A stretch of 41,857 nucleotides of DNA, taken from positions 1 through 41,857 of the forward strand of contig JAEBUN010000090.1 in the NCBI GenBank assembly GCA_023014365.1. Direction: 5' to 3'. Positions 8,464-19,201 of this stretch are shown piece after piece. The DNA comes from Lepiota brunneoincarnata. Taxonomy: Eukaryota; Basidiomycota; Agaricomycetes; Agaricales; Agaricaceae. A model generated the notes under the pieces. That model was given only the letters and a program-made list of their open reading frames with translations. It searched no databases and had not been told where the DNA came from. Every line of letters begins with the position of its first letter. Within the stretch, counting starts at the first letter, position 1. Both the position numbers and the translations under genes were made by a program.

Positions 8464-11243
8464 CTACATGCTCTCGCCTCCTTCGTCATCTCCGCCTCCT
8501 TCGTCATCTCCGCTTCCTTCATCGTCTTCACTGTCAGATTCTACTATGACCGGTAGTATGGGCTTAGCCCCCTCCTTGAGGAGCAGGAGGGGGGCCGGGT
8601 CGCGTGCTGCAGAGGGTGGCCAACGCTTGAACCGCTGACACCCAGCCTTCTTGACCGACGTGGGCCACATCCTGTCAACATGGGCATTGGGCATCCACTC
8701 CCACTTCCTTATCCTTTTCCAAAACTCCCTTCTTATCTTATCAATGACTTCGTGGTCACCTTCGCACCTCTCAAGAATACCCATCCATTCCCTATAATAT
8801 GGCGCCTTGGTGTACTGGACTATTGAAGACGTCTTGGAGCCAGGGGCAGGAAAGAGCCAGTTGAAACTCTTTCGCCACCGGTCTTTACTTACACCCCGGT
8901 AATAGAACTCCTTAAAATATTGACGGAGATTGAGGGTCTCGTATGGGGCTTCATCAGCAGATCTTCGTCGAACGTCGTTGAGCTTCATGTATGAAGCTTT
9001 GGTGATCCCACGTGGATTGGGTGACCTTGACGTGAGATCGCAGACGAATTGGCGCCAGATTCTTGAGATAATCGAGTCTATATCTTGAGGCTCGTTGTCA
9101 GGTGGCGGTGGGGTATCTTCAAGGTCAGAGCCATTGTCATATACTGGAGGAGGGATCGAATGTCCTTGGCTAGCGAGATTGAATAATTTGGGCTCTTCCC
9201 TGCCCGTATGGCTGACGTACTTGACCAGTTTCTGCTTGTTTGTTGTAGACCGTATGGTGGCTATAACGTCTTTGTCAATAATTCCGGAGGTCTGGTATTT
9301 GGCCTTAACGTCCGCAAGAGTGAGTCCACCAAACCAGTATTTGAAGGCGGGGGGAGAGAGAATGGGTCCACCACACCGCAGGCGCGGGACATCCATGAGC
9401 ATGATTCTCCGAAGGAAAACACACCCGTATGGATTGTAGGGTACTCGGCGTACAACAACCTCATCAGGGTCCTCCTCCTCTTCCTCATGCTGCCAGCTTG
9501 GCCGTACAGATGTGTTGTAAGCGAGAACATTACGGTCGGCGTCCTCTGCCTCCGTGAGTGGAAGAACAGCATCCATCAGATTTCTTGCCGATGGACCATC
9601 GTCTGGGCGAGCGTGGAGGCTATTAAGTAGCCATACACAAGCGACTGTGAGGGCAAGAGCATCGGCCAGGAACCGTGTCGACGACGGTCCACGGGCTTGA
9701 AGGTCCAGCACCTGACTGAAGCCCTGAATCCGAATAATGCGAAATTCCCTGCTCAAAGAGATTAGAAGGAGACAGCCTACATTCGAAACAACTTACCACC
9801 ATTCTTTGCGGGTGAAGGCACAAAGGCAGCTGCGAAGCACATTGGGATCGAACTCGAGTAGGGCCCACGGAGCCATGTCGTATGGAACGCGAACCTCCAG
9901 CCGCGCGCTGGAAAATATCTCCTCAGTGGCATGCTCGTAAAGCGTATGAATGTTGGAGACCGTTTTGGTCGGGTGCTCGGGACTCATTGCCTCCTTGACG
10001 GTGAGGAATTTGGCATGGTGGCCAGCTTCGGGGTTGTAGACGACTGACTTCTCTGTTGTGTAAGCCTGGATGTAGGCCACCTGAAACTCGCCCTGTGCTT
10101 GGGAACCTGGTACTGCGCGAAACCCGCTGATGTCCGTAAGATGACTGGAGAGATCTCTAGAATACTTGGACGAGTTGATCTGTGTGATTCTCTCCGCGTC
10201 TTCATCCCGAATACGTAGAGCCTGTTGGGCGATATCACGGTGGGAAGCCGTCATCCACTGCAAACACTCTCGCCTCTGGCTAGCTATCTCGATTCCGACA
10301 TCGATATACCACTCCCCATCAATGTGAGCGTCGGGGGAGAGAGATGCCTCGTCCAAGAACTTGGATAGGGCATCATGTGTCGCATGTTGTTCTACGCGAT
10401 GGTTACTGCTGTGCTTCATCCCTCGAATGGTATGCATGACGAAAAAGTCCGACGCCCACTCCCGGTCGCTGTCTGAGATATCGAGATTGTTGAGGAGCTC
10501 AGTGCGAATCGCTCCGGCAAGGCGTGGCACTGCAAGCTGTGGAATAACTTTGGTACTCCAAGAGTGTCCCCCCGAGTTTTTTTTTGCGCGAATTTCCTCG
10601 GCTTTGTACGTTGCTGGCCACTCCGAGGCGATTCGATGAGTGAGTAGGGAAGCGATCGCCGGACGAATGCCATTCTCATAAAAGAAAGCACGTTGCTGTT
10701 CAGATAATCGATAAGGGTGCTGATAACTCGAGCGCTCAGGAGTCCAGAGGCTGGGGAAAAACAAGTTGAGCTGGTGTCTTACACCAAAGTGGCCGAGCTC
10801 AAAATTCGGTATATGGTGGTATTCGACTTGTTGGGTTGTCTACAGCCGAGCTGATTAGTAAATCACCTGCGGTCTACTGAACGCTACAGACTCACATTCC
10901 GATACCGGATGGAATGCCGGATGTGAATGGAAGAGCTTAAGCCATAAGTCGGGTGGGGGACGGCGTAGGCATTGATAGGACCGTCCACTAATATCCTGTC
11001 GGCAATACCGATTGCTGAGTCGTAGTCGCGGGCAACCGTCAGTCCGTGATCTTGGCGGACTACATTCTGAATCGGATCCAAGAAGGCTTGTTTAGCGTAC
11101 GAACCCCCGTCGACATACTCGCCCGTAAGCACAAAGCGGATGAACCCATCATGGTCTTCGTTATGATAGAGACGGCTGGCACGCGCAGTGAATTCCTGAA
11201 GGGTGTGGGATACGGGGGAAAAGTTGCTGTAAAGTCCAGCCAT
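8464..11243 (-). CDS. Uncharacterised 891-residue protein with acidic tail (three exons)
   Basis: I do not recognise a known domain. Exons 11243-10896, 10839-9797 and 9748-8464 join in frame through introns of 56 and 48 nt. The first has GTGAGT, TTACTAATC and CTGTAG signals; the second GTAAGT, CTAATC and GAGCAG. The first ATG (MAGLYSNFSPVS) starts exon 1. Conserved-looking stretches include PNFELGHFGVRHQLNLFF, VPYDMAPWALLEFDPNVLR, KEWWEFRIIRIQGFSQ and PAFKYWFGGLTLADV. An EEEEEDPDE patch lies mid-protein. The C-terminus is a repetitive acidic tail (DDEGGGDDEGGESM) from a short coding minisatellite. It is soluble-looking, with no clear signal peptide. A fragment of exon 1 recurs at 31079-31205, so the gene was once part of the duplicated subtelomeric unit. 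Confidence 0.7.
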
Positions 11244-11499
11244 CGAGGGTGGTCAACCTGCAGCTTTCAGGTTAGCAGGGTTTTATCGGGGCAATAATGG
11301 TACTCCTGCGTACCCTTAGCATACTACCGTTATCGGTGCACTCCCAAATCCAACTCAGCTATTCACACTAGACGCGCGCTTTGGCCATTTGGTAGGATCT
11401 GGGAAGAAGTTCCGGGCGATATGAATGACGATAGTATTACTCGCTGGACCGCAAGGTGAAAAACCCGAGCCTTATTTGTGGTGCATGCGGCAACTAAAC

Positions 11500-11720
11500 A
11501 CATTTCATCTGCGGAATTCTTTTCAGGGACGACGACGTTAGAGGAGAATGTGATCCAGCTAGACAAGCCCGACAGCTATCAATCACGTCCACAAAGGAAG
11601 CGAACGATGGAGGACTTACAGCGACCATCTCTAAACGACTCGACTTCCGCGAAATTCCAAAGCCGATTAGGGCAGGAATTGAATATGCAGAGGGCTTCGG
11701 TGCACGCCAGGGCCAACATA
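11500..11720 (+). other. Short conserved open stretch, possible relic of a coding exon
   Basis: Reads SYQSRPQRKRTMEDLQR and QRASVHARAN. The counterpart at 31490-31700 keeps the same frame over this part (SYQSCPQRKRTMEDLRR, EASVHARAN). The upstream part differs in frame because of a 5-nt length difference. Retention could reflect coding or only recent duplication. No domain recognised. Confidence 0.25.
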
Positions 11721-11764
11721 TACATGCGCGAACGCATAAGCCTTAGCTATTTTCCTATTGATAT

Positions 11765-12130
11765 TCAGAGTACGGTAGTACTAAGTATATAGAAGAGCGA
11801 TGCCTCACCCAAGCGTGAACTGTGCGTCCATTCAATGCCCATGCAACTCCAGGCAGACGTAGCCAGTGACTCACCGTCCATACAGCACTCGTCGAAGACG
11901 AGTGATTGGGACCGCCCCACACCGCTGCCCCGTCTTTGACCACCAGTCCTGGAACATCGATGCCTGCAAAACCAGTCAACGCCGTCAATACGCTGGTGCT
12001 CGTCTTCGACGAGTGGCCAGGACCCACCACAAACGTTCCGTTGGGCGGACACTCATCCTCGACGAATTGTCTAGGCCCCTAGCCAGTGTGCACGCATCCG
12101 ATTGCGCACATCTTCCTTCTCCAACGAGGC
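11765..12130. repeat. Block with CTCGTCnnnGACGAG palindromes, copy A
   Basis: Contains a perfect 19-bp palindrome with a 3-base centre at 11886-11904 (CACTCGTC GAA GACGAGTG). Further copies lie near 11999-12014 and 12047-12065. The block repeats at about 13040-13360, 31760-32110 and, decayed, 26210-26520. The minus strand has a similar short frame in three copies (TSTSVLTALTGFAGID-like) that I cannot assign. Confidence 0.6.
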
Positions 12131-12179
12131 TCGATGCGATTTCATTAGATCTACTAGGGGTACGACTAACTACTACGGT

Positions 12180-12545
12180 ATTACAATGGTGGGGGTTCTG
12201 GTGAAAGAGAAGAAGCGTGAGAATGATGGGGGCTGTTGGTTGATGACAGCCGAAAGTTGGGCCGTCGGGTACACCGGCTATCAGACTTACCGAGGCCGTG
12301 TTTGGCAATAACCCCTCATTGTTTGGGACATCGGGACGTTTCTCAACCCGATATAGCCGAGAGAGCCAAACAATGTAAAGCCCTTTGACAAATAACGATT
12401 ATCATCTCACGTTTAGATCACCTCGGTAACTGACATTACCGGTATACCCGACGTCCAAACTCTCGTCCCTCATCAATAGCACGTCCACATATTCTCACGC
12501 TTTCCCACTTTCCACGCGACCACCATCATCTCACCATGGTAAGCA
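12180..12545. repeat. Imperfect inverted repeat of the Spt5-like leader (copy A, first)
   Basis: Left arm 12180-12330, read on the minus strand, matches right arm 12405-12545. Shared blocks include the ACCCGACG-CCAAACTCTCG region and TCTCACGCTTTCCCACTT. The arms are about 70 bases apart. The right arm ends in CCATG/GTAAGC, identical in layout to the start of the intact Spt5-like genes. Similar pairs lie at 13395-13810, 26605-26965 and 32155-32510. Confidence 0.6.
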
Positions 12546-13020
12546 TCCAATCTTCTAGTAGACAGGCCCGTTAGTATAGTAAATAAAAATAGCCGCGGCC
12601 CTGAGACATACGAAATATGCGGATATCTACAACGCCGCCCTTCGAAAATAAACATAGAGGTTAACAATGTCAGCGCGAGGCGTCGATGACGAACGAGCCG
12701 GCGCACAGCGACAGCGCGACATCCGTAGATGAGATGACCGACGACTTACGATCCTGTGCCAGATCCCCCGTGAAATTCGGCGCTTTTCGGACACCCTGTA
12801 AATGCTGAACAATGATTCGGGTGCGTCATTACAACTACAGCTGATACCCATTACCGAACAATACCCACAAGAAACCATAGAAAACGACGTCGACGACGAT
12901 GCTATCCCCATAGGAGAATCGATGCCATCCGTGATCCTGACGGTGTCGACGAGGGAGGACGCCTCGTCGAGTTGCTGCAGCACATCTCCCCGCGCTACAT
13001 CTGGAAGCCCTCCCAATATC
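12536..13020 (+). pseudogene. Relic of an Spt5-like gene: leader, first intron and start of N-terminal exon
   Basis: ATG at 12536-12538 is followed at once by GTAAGC. About 224 bases later an AG precedes ATCCCCCGTGAAATTCGG, matching the N-terminal exon of the intact genes at 14621 and 33165. Further on, ENDVDDDAIPIGE and, in a shifted frame, RDPDGVDEGGRLVELL and HISPRYIW match LDNDVGGDYISYRE and CDPDDDRGRLDDLL of the intact copies. A stop after the first dozen codons, an internal frameshift and loss of everything downstream make it a pseudogene, more diverged than the other copies. Confidence 0.65.
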
Positions 13021-13394
13021 CACCGCCTCGCAAGCCGATGCCTCCCTCAAGCGCAAACTGTGCGTTTATTCAGTGCCTGTACAACTCCGGACAACGTACT
13101 CACCGCCCATATAGCACTTGTCTTCGACGAGTGATTTGGAATGCCGCACATCGCTTTTCCGTCCTTGACCACCAATCCTGGACATCAACGCCTGCGAAAC
13201 CAGTCGACGCCGTCAATACGCTGGTGCTCGTCTTCAACGAGTGGCCAGGACCCACCACAAACATTCCACTGGGCAGATACTCGTCCTAGACGAATTGCCT
13301 GGACCCCAGCCGGTGCGTACGCAGCCGATCGCGCGCATCTTCCATCGCCTGATATGTTTCATTAGATATACTAAAGGTACGACTAATTACTACA

Positions 13395-13870
13395 GTACAA
13401 AGGTGGTGGTTCCGGTGAAAGAGAGAAGGCGTGAGAACAACGATGGCTGATGGTTGATGACCCCCGAAAGTTGGGCCGTCGGGTATACCGGCTACCGGAG
13501 TTACCGGGGCCTTGCTCGGCAATGACCCCTATTGTTTGACATTGTCTGGACATCGGGCATATCGGTGACTCTCAAAATAATCATTACTTCTCACGCTTCT
13601 CACCAACGCTTCTAGCGATACACCCGAGAGCCAAACAACGCAAAGGGTTTAACAAACAATGATCATTATCTCACGCTCCCTTTTGGATCATACCGGGTGA
13701 CTAACATAGCCGGTATACCCGACAGCCAAACTCTCGTCCCTCATCAGTATCGCGTCAACATATTCCCACGATTTTCCACTTTCCACGCAACCACCATCAT
13801 CCTACCACAGTAAGCACTCAATGAATCTTCTACTATACGGCCCCATTAGTACAATAAATACAACGGCCGT
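13395..13870 (+). repeat. Second inverted repeat with a decayed Spt5-like leader
   Basis: Arms 13395-13520 (inverted) and 13690-13810 (direct) resemble the pair at 12180-12545. The direct arm ends in ACCACAGTAAGC, so the start ATG is lost, and no Spt5-like exon follows. From 13870 to 14280 I see only AT-rich relic sequence with repeated TATTTGG-GATAGCCCGATGAACAAA motifs. Confidence 0.5.
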
Positions 13871-14279
13871 GGCTCTGAATATTAGGTCGTTGGTCATACA
13901 CCGGCGATAACGAATAGCGAACCGAGGCGAGCTAGGGCACACATGAGAAGGTGGTGTTATTTGGTAATAGCCCGATGAACAAATAGCTCGAGGGCTATCG
14001 ACAAACAAGGCGGGTCCAAACAATGTAAGGCCTTTAACAAATAAATAATATCATCTCACGCTTACCTTGACTCATACCGGGCCGGGTTCACCGAGCTGTT
14101 TGTTGGCGAACTCAAGTTATTTGGCCTTCGACTATACCGGCCACACCGAACAAGGGCACGCGCGGTGTTATTTGGCGATAGCCCGATGAACAAACAATCC
14201 AAGGGCTATCGATAAACAACGCGGGTATGCTCGGCAGCCAAACACCCTACCAAACAACCGGCAACCGGCGACCTATACC

Positions 14280-14381
14280 CCCCATATACCCGACGTCCAA
14301 ACTCTCGACCCTCATCAACAGCCGGTCGCCATCATTCCCACGCTTTCACACTTTCCGCAACACCACCATCACCCCATCATG
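14280..14381 (+). promoter_or_regulatory. Leader/promoter module of Spt5-like gene A
   Basis: A pyrimidine-rich stretch (CCCACGCTTTCACACTTTCC) leads to CCCATCATG/GTAAGT. The module is shared with 12405-12540, 13690-13810, 26860-26960, 32385-32501 and 32835-32936. It probably holds the transcription start and 5' UTR. Promoter activity is inferred from position and conservation. Confidence 0.45.
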
Positions 14382-17339
14382 GTAAGTCCCCATTAATCAA
14401 TCTTCTCGTAGACAGCCCTGTAGTATAGCATATAAAAATAGCGCACCTCGCTAAGACATGAAATGGCTGCATGCCCCTCTGGAATGGCGTTCAGGAAATA
14501 AATAAAAAATAAAGACACGTCGAGGACGAAAGCCAGGTCGAGACGTTAATGAACGTACCGACGCCCAACACTACAACGACTGTACCGGGTCCACGACAAA
14601 TGCTCACGACCCTGAAATAGATCCCCGCCGACATTCAGCGCTTTGTAGATATCGAGGCTCGGGATGCAGATCGCGATCCCTCCAGTGAGGAGGAGGAGGA
14701 GGAGGAGCAAGATATGGGTGCGTCGTCACGATTGCTTCCAATTTCTACTGACTCAAGTCCACAAGACCTCCTAGATAACGACGTTGGCGGCGACTATATC
14801 TCCTACAGAGAGATCAACGCCAACTGCGACCCTGACGACGACAGAGGACGCCTCGACGATTTATTGAAACGCATCTCCGAACGCTACGTGCAGAACGAAA
14901 GCCCCCCAACGACAAATACCTCGCAAGCCGTGCCTCCGGCTTTACTTCCACAGTGCTCCAAACACGAGACCACCCAGGATGAGGAACTTGCGAGGGATCC
15001 AGAGCTAGCCACATGTCCGCTCTGGCGAATCTCTTGCAGGGTAAGTCCCTTTCACCGTTTACTCAGGTCTCACAGCTCATAAATCTATAATCCCCCTAGT
15101 ATGGAATAGAGGAAGAACTCGTTTTCTTCCTTCTTCAGATGGCGGCCCCAAAGTATGAAATACGCTCGGCCTTCACGACCACCTCAACGCGCGGCTACGT
15201 CTACATCGAAGCCACCATGAACAAACAGCTGCTCTCCCTCCTGCAGAAGGCACCTGGTGTTCGCTACAGCCGTCACAATGGCCCCGTTAGGAGCAAAGTC
15301 AACCCACAAGACTGGAAGAAGACTCTGCAGTGGCGAGATCCTGCAGCTCAAGCGACGGTTGGGACATGGGTGCGAGTATGTAGGGGAATATATAAAGGAG
15401 ATATAGGGTACACGACGGCGGTAGAGGAGTGGGGTGTTACCCTACTTTTGATACCCCGTCTACGGTTCAACTCATCGAACTCGTTGAAGAGGAAACGCCG
15501 CGAGCCCCCTCCAAACCCTGCCTTATTCGACCCCGTTTCCCTCAAAGCACGCTATGGGATCGAAGTTTCCAAGGTCAAGGACGCTATCTACCGTCACAAC
15601 AACACTAGATTCGAATATGGCCTCATTCGCAAGGACTTCGACCATCATTCAATTTCTACGACTGCCATCCGTATTCCCACCGCCCATTTCGACCTTTTCC
15701 GCCAAACCCAGCATCCCAGCATTCTCACTGCGACCTTCCCCCCGCCCCTGGAATGGATTTTTGACATCGACGAGGAAGTCGTGTTGAAACCCACCAACAA
15801 ACGAGGCCGCATCACGCTGGTGGAACGCGAGCACATCGAAGTCGACCTCGCCACAGGCGAGGGCATTCTCAGCGTACCTTGGGTAGATTTGCGTAAGTAT
15901 GTCGAAGTAGGGAACTTTGTCACTGTCATTAGTGGCCCCAACCACGGTCAGACAGGATGGGTTGTGAAGGTCGAGGACGACCTGGCTCACATCGTCGAGT
16001 ACACTGGTGCTGGAGGAGAACTGGCTCCTACAGCAGAACATTCTGTGAAGGTATGATATGCTTCAGCACCCTCATTCTAAGCTAACCGTTCTCATAGGTT
16101 TCTCAATTCCACGTTAACTGGATCAAAGCCGGCCACCCGCCATTCTCACACAGTGCTGAACTCCCGCAGGCACAAGACCGTCTCCGCAACGATCCAATTC
16201 CTTGGAGAGGGGCCACCGTCATCATCATCAAGCCAAAACACCCCATGAAGGGATTCTCAGCGACAGTCAAGACGGTCAACGCCAGGCAACCCACTGCGAG
16301 CGGCCTCAAGGTACTCGTCGAATACAACCACGTTGCTCCAGCCACCCCATTCAAAGAGGAGCACTTTGACTATGATGATCTTGTAGAGGCCAAGTACGTG
16401 AATTCACAGGGAAGCTTCACTAACTAACCATGCACATTTTCTAGCCAACGATGTAAATTATTTGACCACCAACGCCCACAAAGTTCACTCTTCTGGCCGA
16501 AGAACATTGACCCCCACGCCCCACGGCCTCCCTCTCTCCACCCAGCCCACTCCAAAACTGTGCCAATGCCTAGGGGGCCTTCTTCGACGCCTGCCTGGGA
16601 TCTATCCTCGAGGACTCCCATGCCTGAGGGGTCCTCCTCCTCAACGCCTGCCTGGGACCCATCATCGAGGACCCCCATGCCCAACTTCGGCTCTTCAACA
16701 CCTGCCTGGGACCCATCGTCAAGGACTCCCATGCGTGACTCTGAGTCCTGGGATCCACTTCCAGGCTCCAGCCGCTCCCCACTACCCCTCATCCCACGGC
16801 CTGCTTCCCCCTCAAACCTCTGGGCACCATTTCCCACCCTCCACCTCCCCCAACCCCCAGAGCAACCCACTGTCGAGCACCCACTGCTCGATGAACGACT
16901 TACTGGTATTGAACTCAGGGTCATTGGCCGCGCTTCGAACCTCAAGGACAAGGAGTTTACTGTGACCATACAATTAGAAGATGGACGGCCAGTTATTCAG
17001 CGCACTTCCTACAACAAGACAGGGAAACTGCCTCCAGCATGGGTAACCCCGAAACATCCTAATCCAACCCGTGACAATGCTTCGCTCGTCGTCATCAAAG
17101 GGGAAAACTGTGGCAAGCACGTTCGCCGGATTCATCACCGGTATGAAGATCAAACCGCGATTATTATCTTGGCTGTTGTGAGCAAACATGAGGGCGTTGC
17201 AGATGGCCTAACTGCAGAACGGCTAGAGTTGGAAGCAGACCATCTGTGTGTAGGAGTCGAGTCAAAACAAGAGAAAACTTTGCTTGACAACTTGATCAAG
17301 CCACTTCGTGATGAGGCTCGCAAGGTGAGGGCGAAGTAA
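14379..17339 (+). CDS. Spt5-like transcription elongation factor (NGN and KOW domains with Spt5-type C-terminal repeats), copy A
   Basis: Canonical Spt5 pairs with Spt4 (DSIF), clamps RNA polymerase II and is phosphorylated on its C-terminal repeats. My model: ATG 14379-14381, intron to 14620, exons 14621-15040, 15100-16050, 16098-16393 and 16445-17339, giving 854 residues. Order: acidic N-terminus (RFVDIEARDAD, eight Glu); NGN domain across the second intron (LWRISCR, YGIEEELVFFLL, IRSAFTTTSTRGYVYIEA); KOW1 (GTWVRVCRGIYKGDIGY) near residue 230; further KOWs near 412 (VISGPNHGQTGWVVKV), 492 (VIIIKPKHPMKGFSATVK) and 772 (VVIKGENCGKHVRRI). Between the last two are three TPAW(D)-SSRTPM repeats, close to the fission yeast TPAWNSGSK repeat. 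If the ATG exon is wrong, the first in-frame ATG is 14714. Copy B is at 32934-35860. A separate housekeeping SPT5 presumably exists elsewhere. Confidence 0.85.
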
Positions 17340-17800
17340 TGAACACCAACATGTAATTTAAGTAGTAATATATTGCATTTGCCCGCAGTATGCTCCCAAA
17401 TCAGTTTCATTTTAGATTATGGCCCCTTAGTGAATATCTACACCCGTGCTCAGCCATAACGTTTCATCCAGCAAACGAGCATGCACTCAACCTCGCCTCG
17501 GACGGAAAGAGGCTTCACTAAAGGGGCATGTCTATGGATCTTCTACAGCTTCATCCAGGACAAGTGTGACTGCATGAGAAAGTCCCCCATCGTCTATGAT
17601 GAGTGTGGAATGTCTCCTCTTTGTACAATGAGCATCAACAGTCCTCATTTGTCTACGACGAGTGTGAATCTGCGCTCACCTACTGGATGACAATCTACTA
17701 ATTCATTATGGAGGAGTTGGCTTATGTAGGTGAAGCCGATATGAGTGCAATCTCTCATTTCACACAACAGTCCACAACCTTGGATGACCACAGTGGTTCA
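17340..17800. other. Region downstream of Spt5-like gene A
   Basis: The first 50 bases match the 3' flank of copy B up to TAATATATTG, where homology ends. After that come scattered degenerate CGTCnnnGACGAG palindromes (for example near 17588 and 17650). I see no gene. Confidence 0.5.
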
Positions 17801-18018
17801 CTGCACCACTCGTCATAGACGAGCTTGGGTATATGTATATCCATCAGAATTCACAATGCTACTCGTCGTAGACGAGCTTGGGTGTATGTATATATTCACA
17901 ACACTACTCGTCCTAGACGAGTCGGGTCATGTTCATACTCATTGGAAGCATCTCACCAAGACAAATGTATCAACACTTTGTCTATGACAATTGAGATACA
18001 ATGGAATATTATACACAG

Positions 18019-18640
18019 CAATTCACAGCACTACTCGTCGTAGACGAGTCAGGTCGTATTTATGCCCATCAGAATCGTCTAATTGAGACAAACGTACCGA
18101 CAGCTCGTCCACGACGATTGAAATACCACAGAATATTCTATAGATTTATCATTCATTATACAAAGCAATTAACAACACTACTCGTCGTAGACGAGTCAGG
18201 TTGTGGTCATGTCCGTCAGAATCGTCTGATTGAGACGAACGTACATACAGCTTGTCCACGACGATTGAAATACCACAGAATATTCTATAGATTTATCATT
18301 TATTATACAAAGCAATTAACAGCACTACTCGTCGTAGACGAGTCAGGTTGTGATTATGTCCGTCAGAATTGTCTAATTGAGACAAACGTACCAACAGCTC
18401 GTCCACGACGATTAAAATACCACAGAATATTATATAGATTTATCATTTATTATACAAAGCAATTCACAGCACTACTCGTCGTAGACGAGTCAGGTTGTGT
18501 TTATGTCCGTCAGAATCGTCTAATTGAGACGAACGTACAGACAGCTTGTCCATGACGATTGAAATACCACAGAATATTCTATAGATTTATCATTTATTAT
18601 ACAAAGCAATTCACAGCACTACTCGTCATCGACGAGCCAG
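18019..18640 (+). repeat. Tandem array with 147-bp period carrying palindromes
   Basis: CAATTMACARCACTACTCG recurs at 18019, 18166, 18313, 18460 and 18607, exactly 147 bases apart each time. Each unit holds a 17-bp palindrome ACTCGTC GTA GACGAGT (18033-18049, then every 147) and a weaker one around TCGTCCACGACGA. Related palindromes without the array lie at about 17807-17920. The array stays open in one frame for 184 codons only because 147 is divisible by three. I do not call that a gene. Confidence 0.9.
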
Positions 18641-18747
18641 GTTCTGTCTAGTGCCATTCAAACCACCCCATTTATACGAGTCCAACGCAACTTTCCCCAT
18701 AACAATTGGAGCATTCCCTGAATTTATATTGGAATTACTTGCATTAT

Positions 18748-18955
18748 ACACCTGTCTCACTGTCTTGTCTCCTTGTCCAGATCAACTTGCATTTACACAT
18801 ACAGTATCTTCTGCACACTTGTCTCACTGTCTTGCTTCCTTGTCCAGATCAACTTGTATTTATACATACAATATCTTCTGCACACTTGTCTCACTGTCTT
18901 GCTTCCTTGTCCAGATCAACTTGTATTTATACATACAATATCTTCTGCACACCTG
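18748..18955 (+). repeat. Tandem array with 67-bp period
   Basis: ACACYTGTCTCACTGTCTTG begins at 18748, 18815 and 18882, and a truncated fourth unit at 18949. Three full units are nearly identical, so the array is young or homogenised. Confidence 0.9.
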
Positions 18956-18984
18956 ACACCCTGCTTCCTTGTGCTTCCCTCTTT

Positions 18985-19195
18985 GTCCACTCTCATCCTG
19001 TACTCTGCTGTACATCCACACACCCACACCCCATCCTCTCACCCTACACCCTTGTCTCCAGAGTCCACACTCTTCCCTCTACACCCTTCCCTCCACAGCC
19101 TGCAACCCAACCCAAGACCCTCCCTCCACATCCTTCCCTCCACACCCTGCAACCCAAGACCCTGGACTATGAACCCGAATCCAACCCTTGAGTCC
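18985..19195 (+). repeat. C-rich low-complexity tract
   Basis: Made of variants of CCCTCCACACCCTTCCCTCC and AACCCAAGACCC. It is telomere-like in strand bias but not CCCTAA repeats. It ends at the 5' truncation point of the internal PLE module. Confidence 0.6.
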
Positions 19196-19201
19196 CCCTG
19201 A

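Larger units (their letters stand above)
11054..17390 (+). repeat. Subtelomeric duplicated segment, copy A
   Basis: Runs from the middle of exon 1 of the 891-residue gene through palindromes, inverted repeats and the intact Spt5-like gene. Its blocks recur in the same order and orientation at 31079-35895 (copy B), except that about 12690-14100 is absent from B. A decayed third copy lies at 25650-27345. Confidence 0.8.

Noticed and set aside
16424..16969. 181-codon minus-strand frame opposite the Spt5-like C-terminal repeats
   Set aside because: Gly/Ser-rich mirror of the TPAW repeat DNA. The plus strand has the coherent multi-exon gene.
18001..18555. 184-codon frame in the 147-bp array
   Set aside because: The period is a multiple of three, so any unit without stops stays open. 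The repeated peptide has no recognisable character.
18651..19201. Several overlapping plus-strand frames
   Set aside because: Produced by the 67-bp repeats and C-rich tract. Low complexity, no splice structure.
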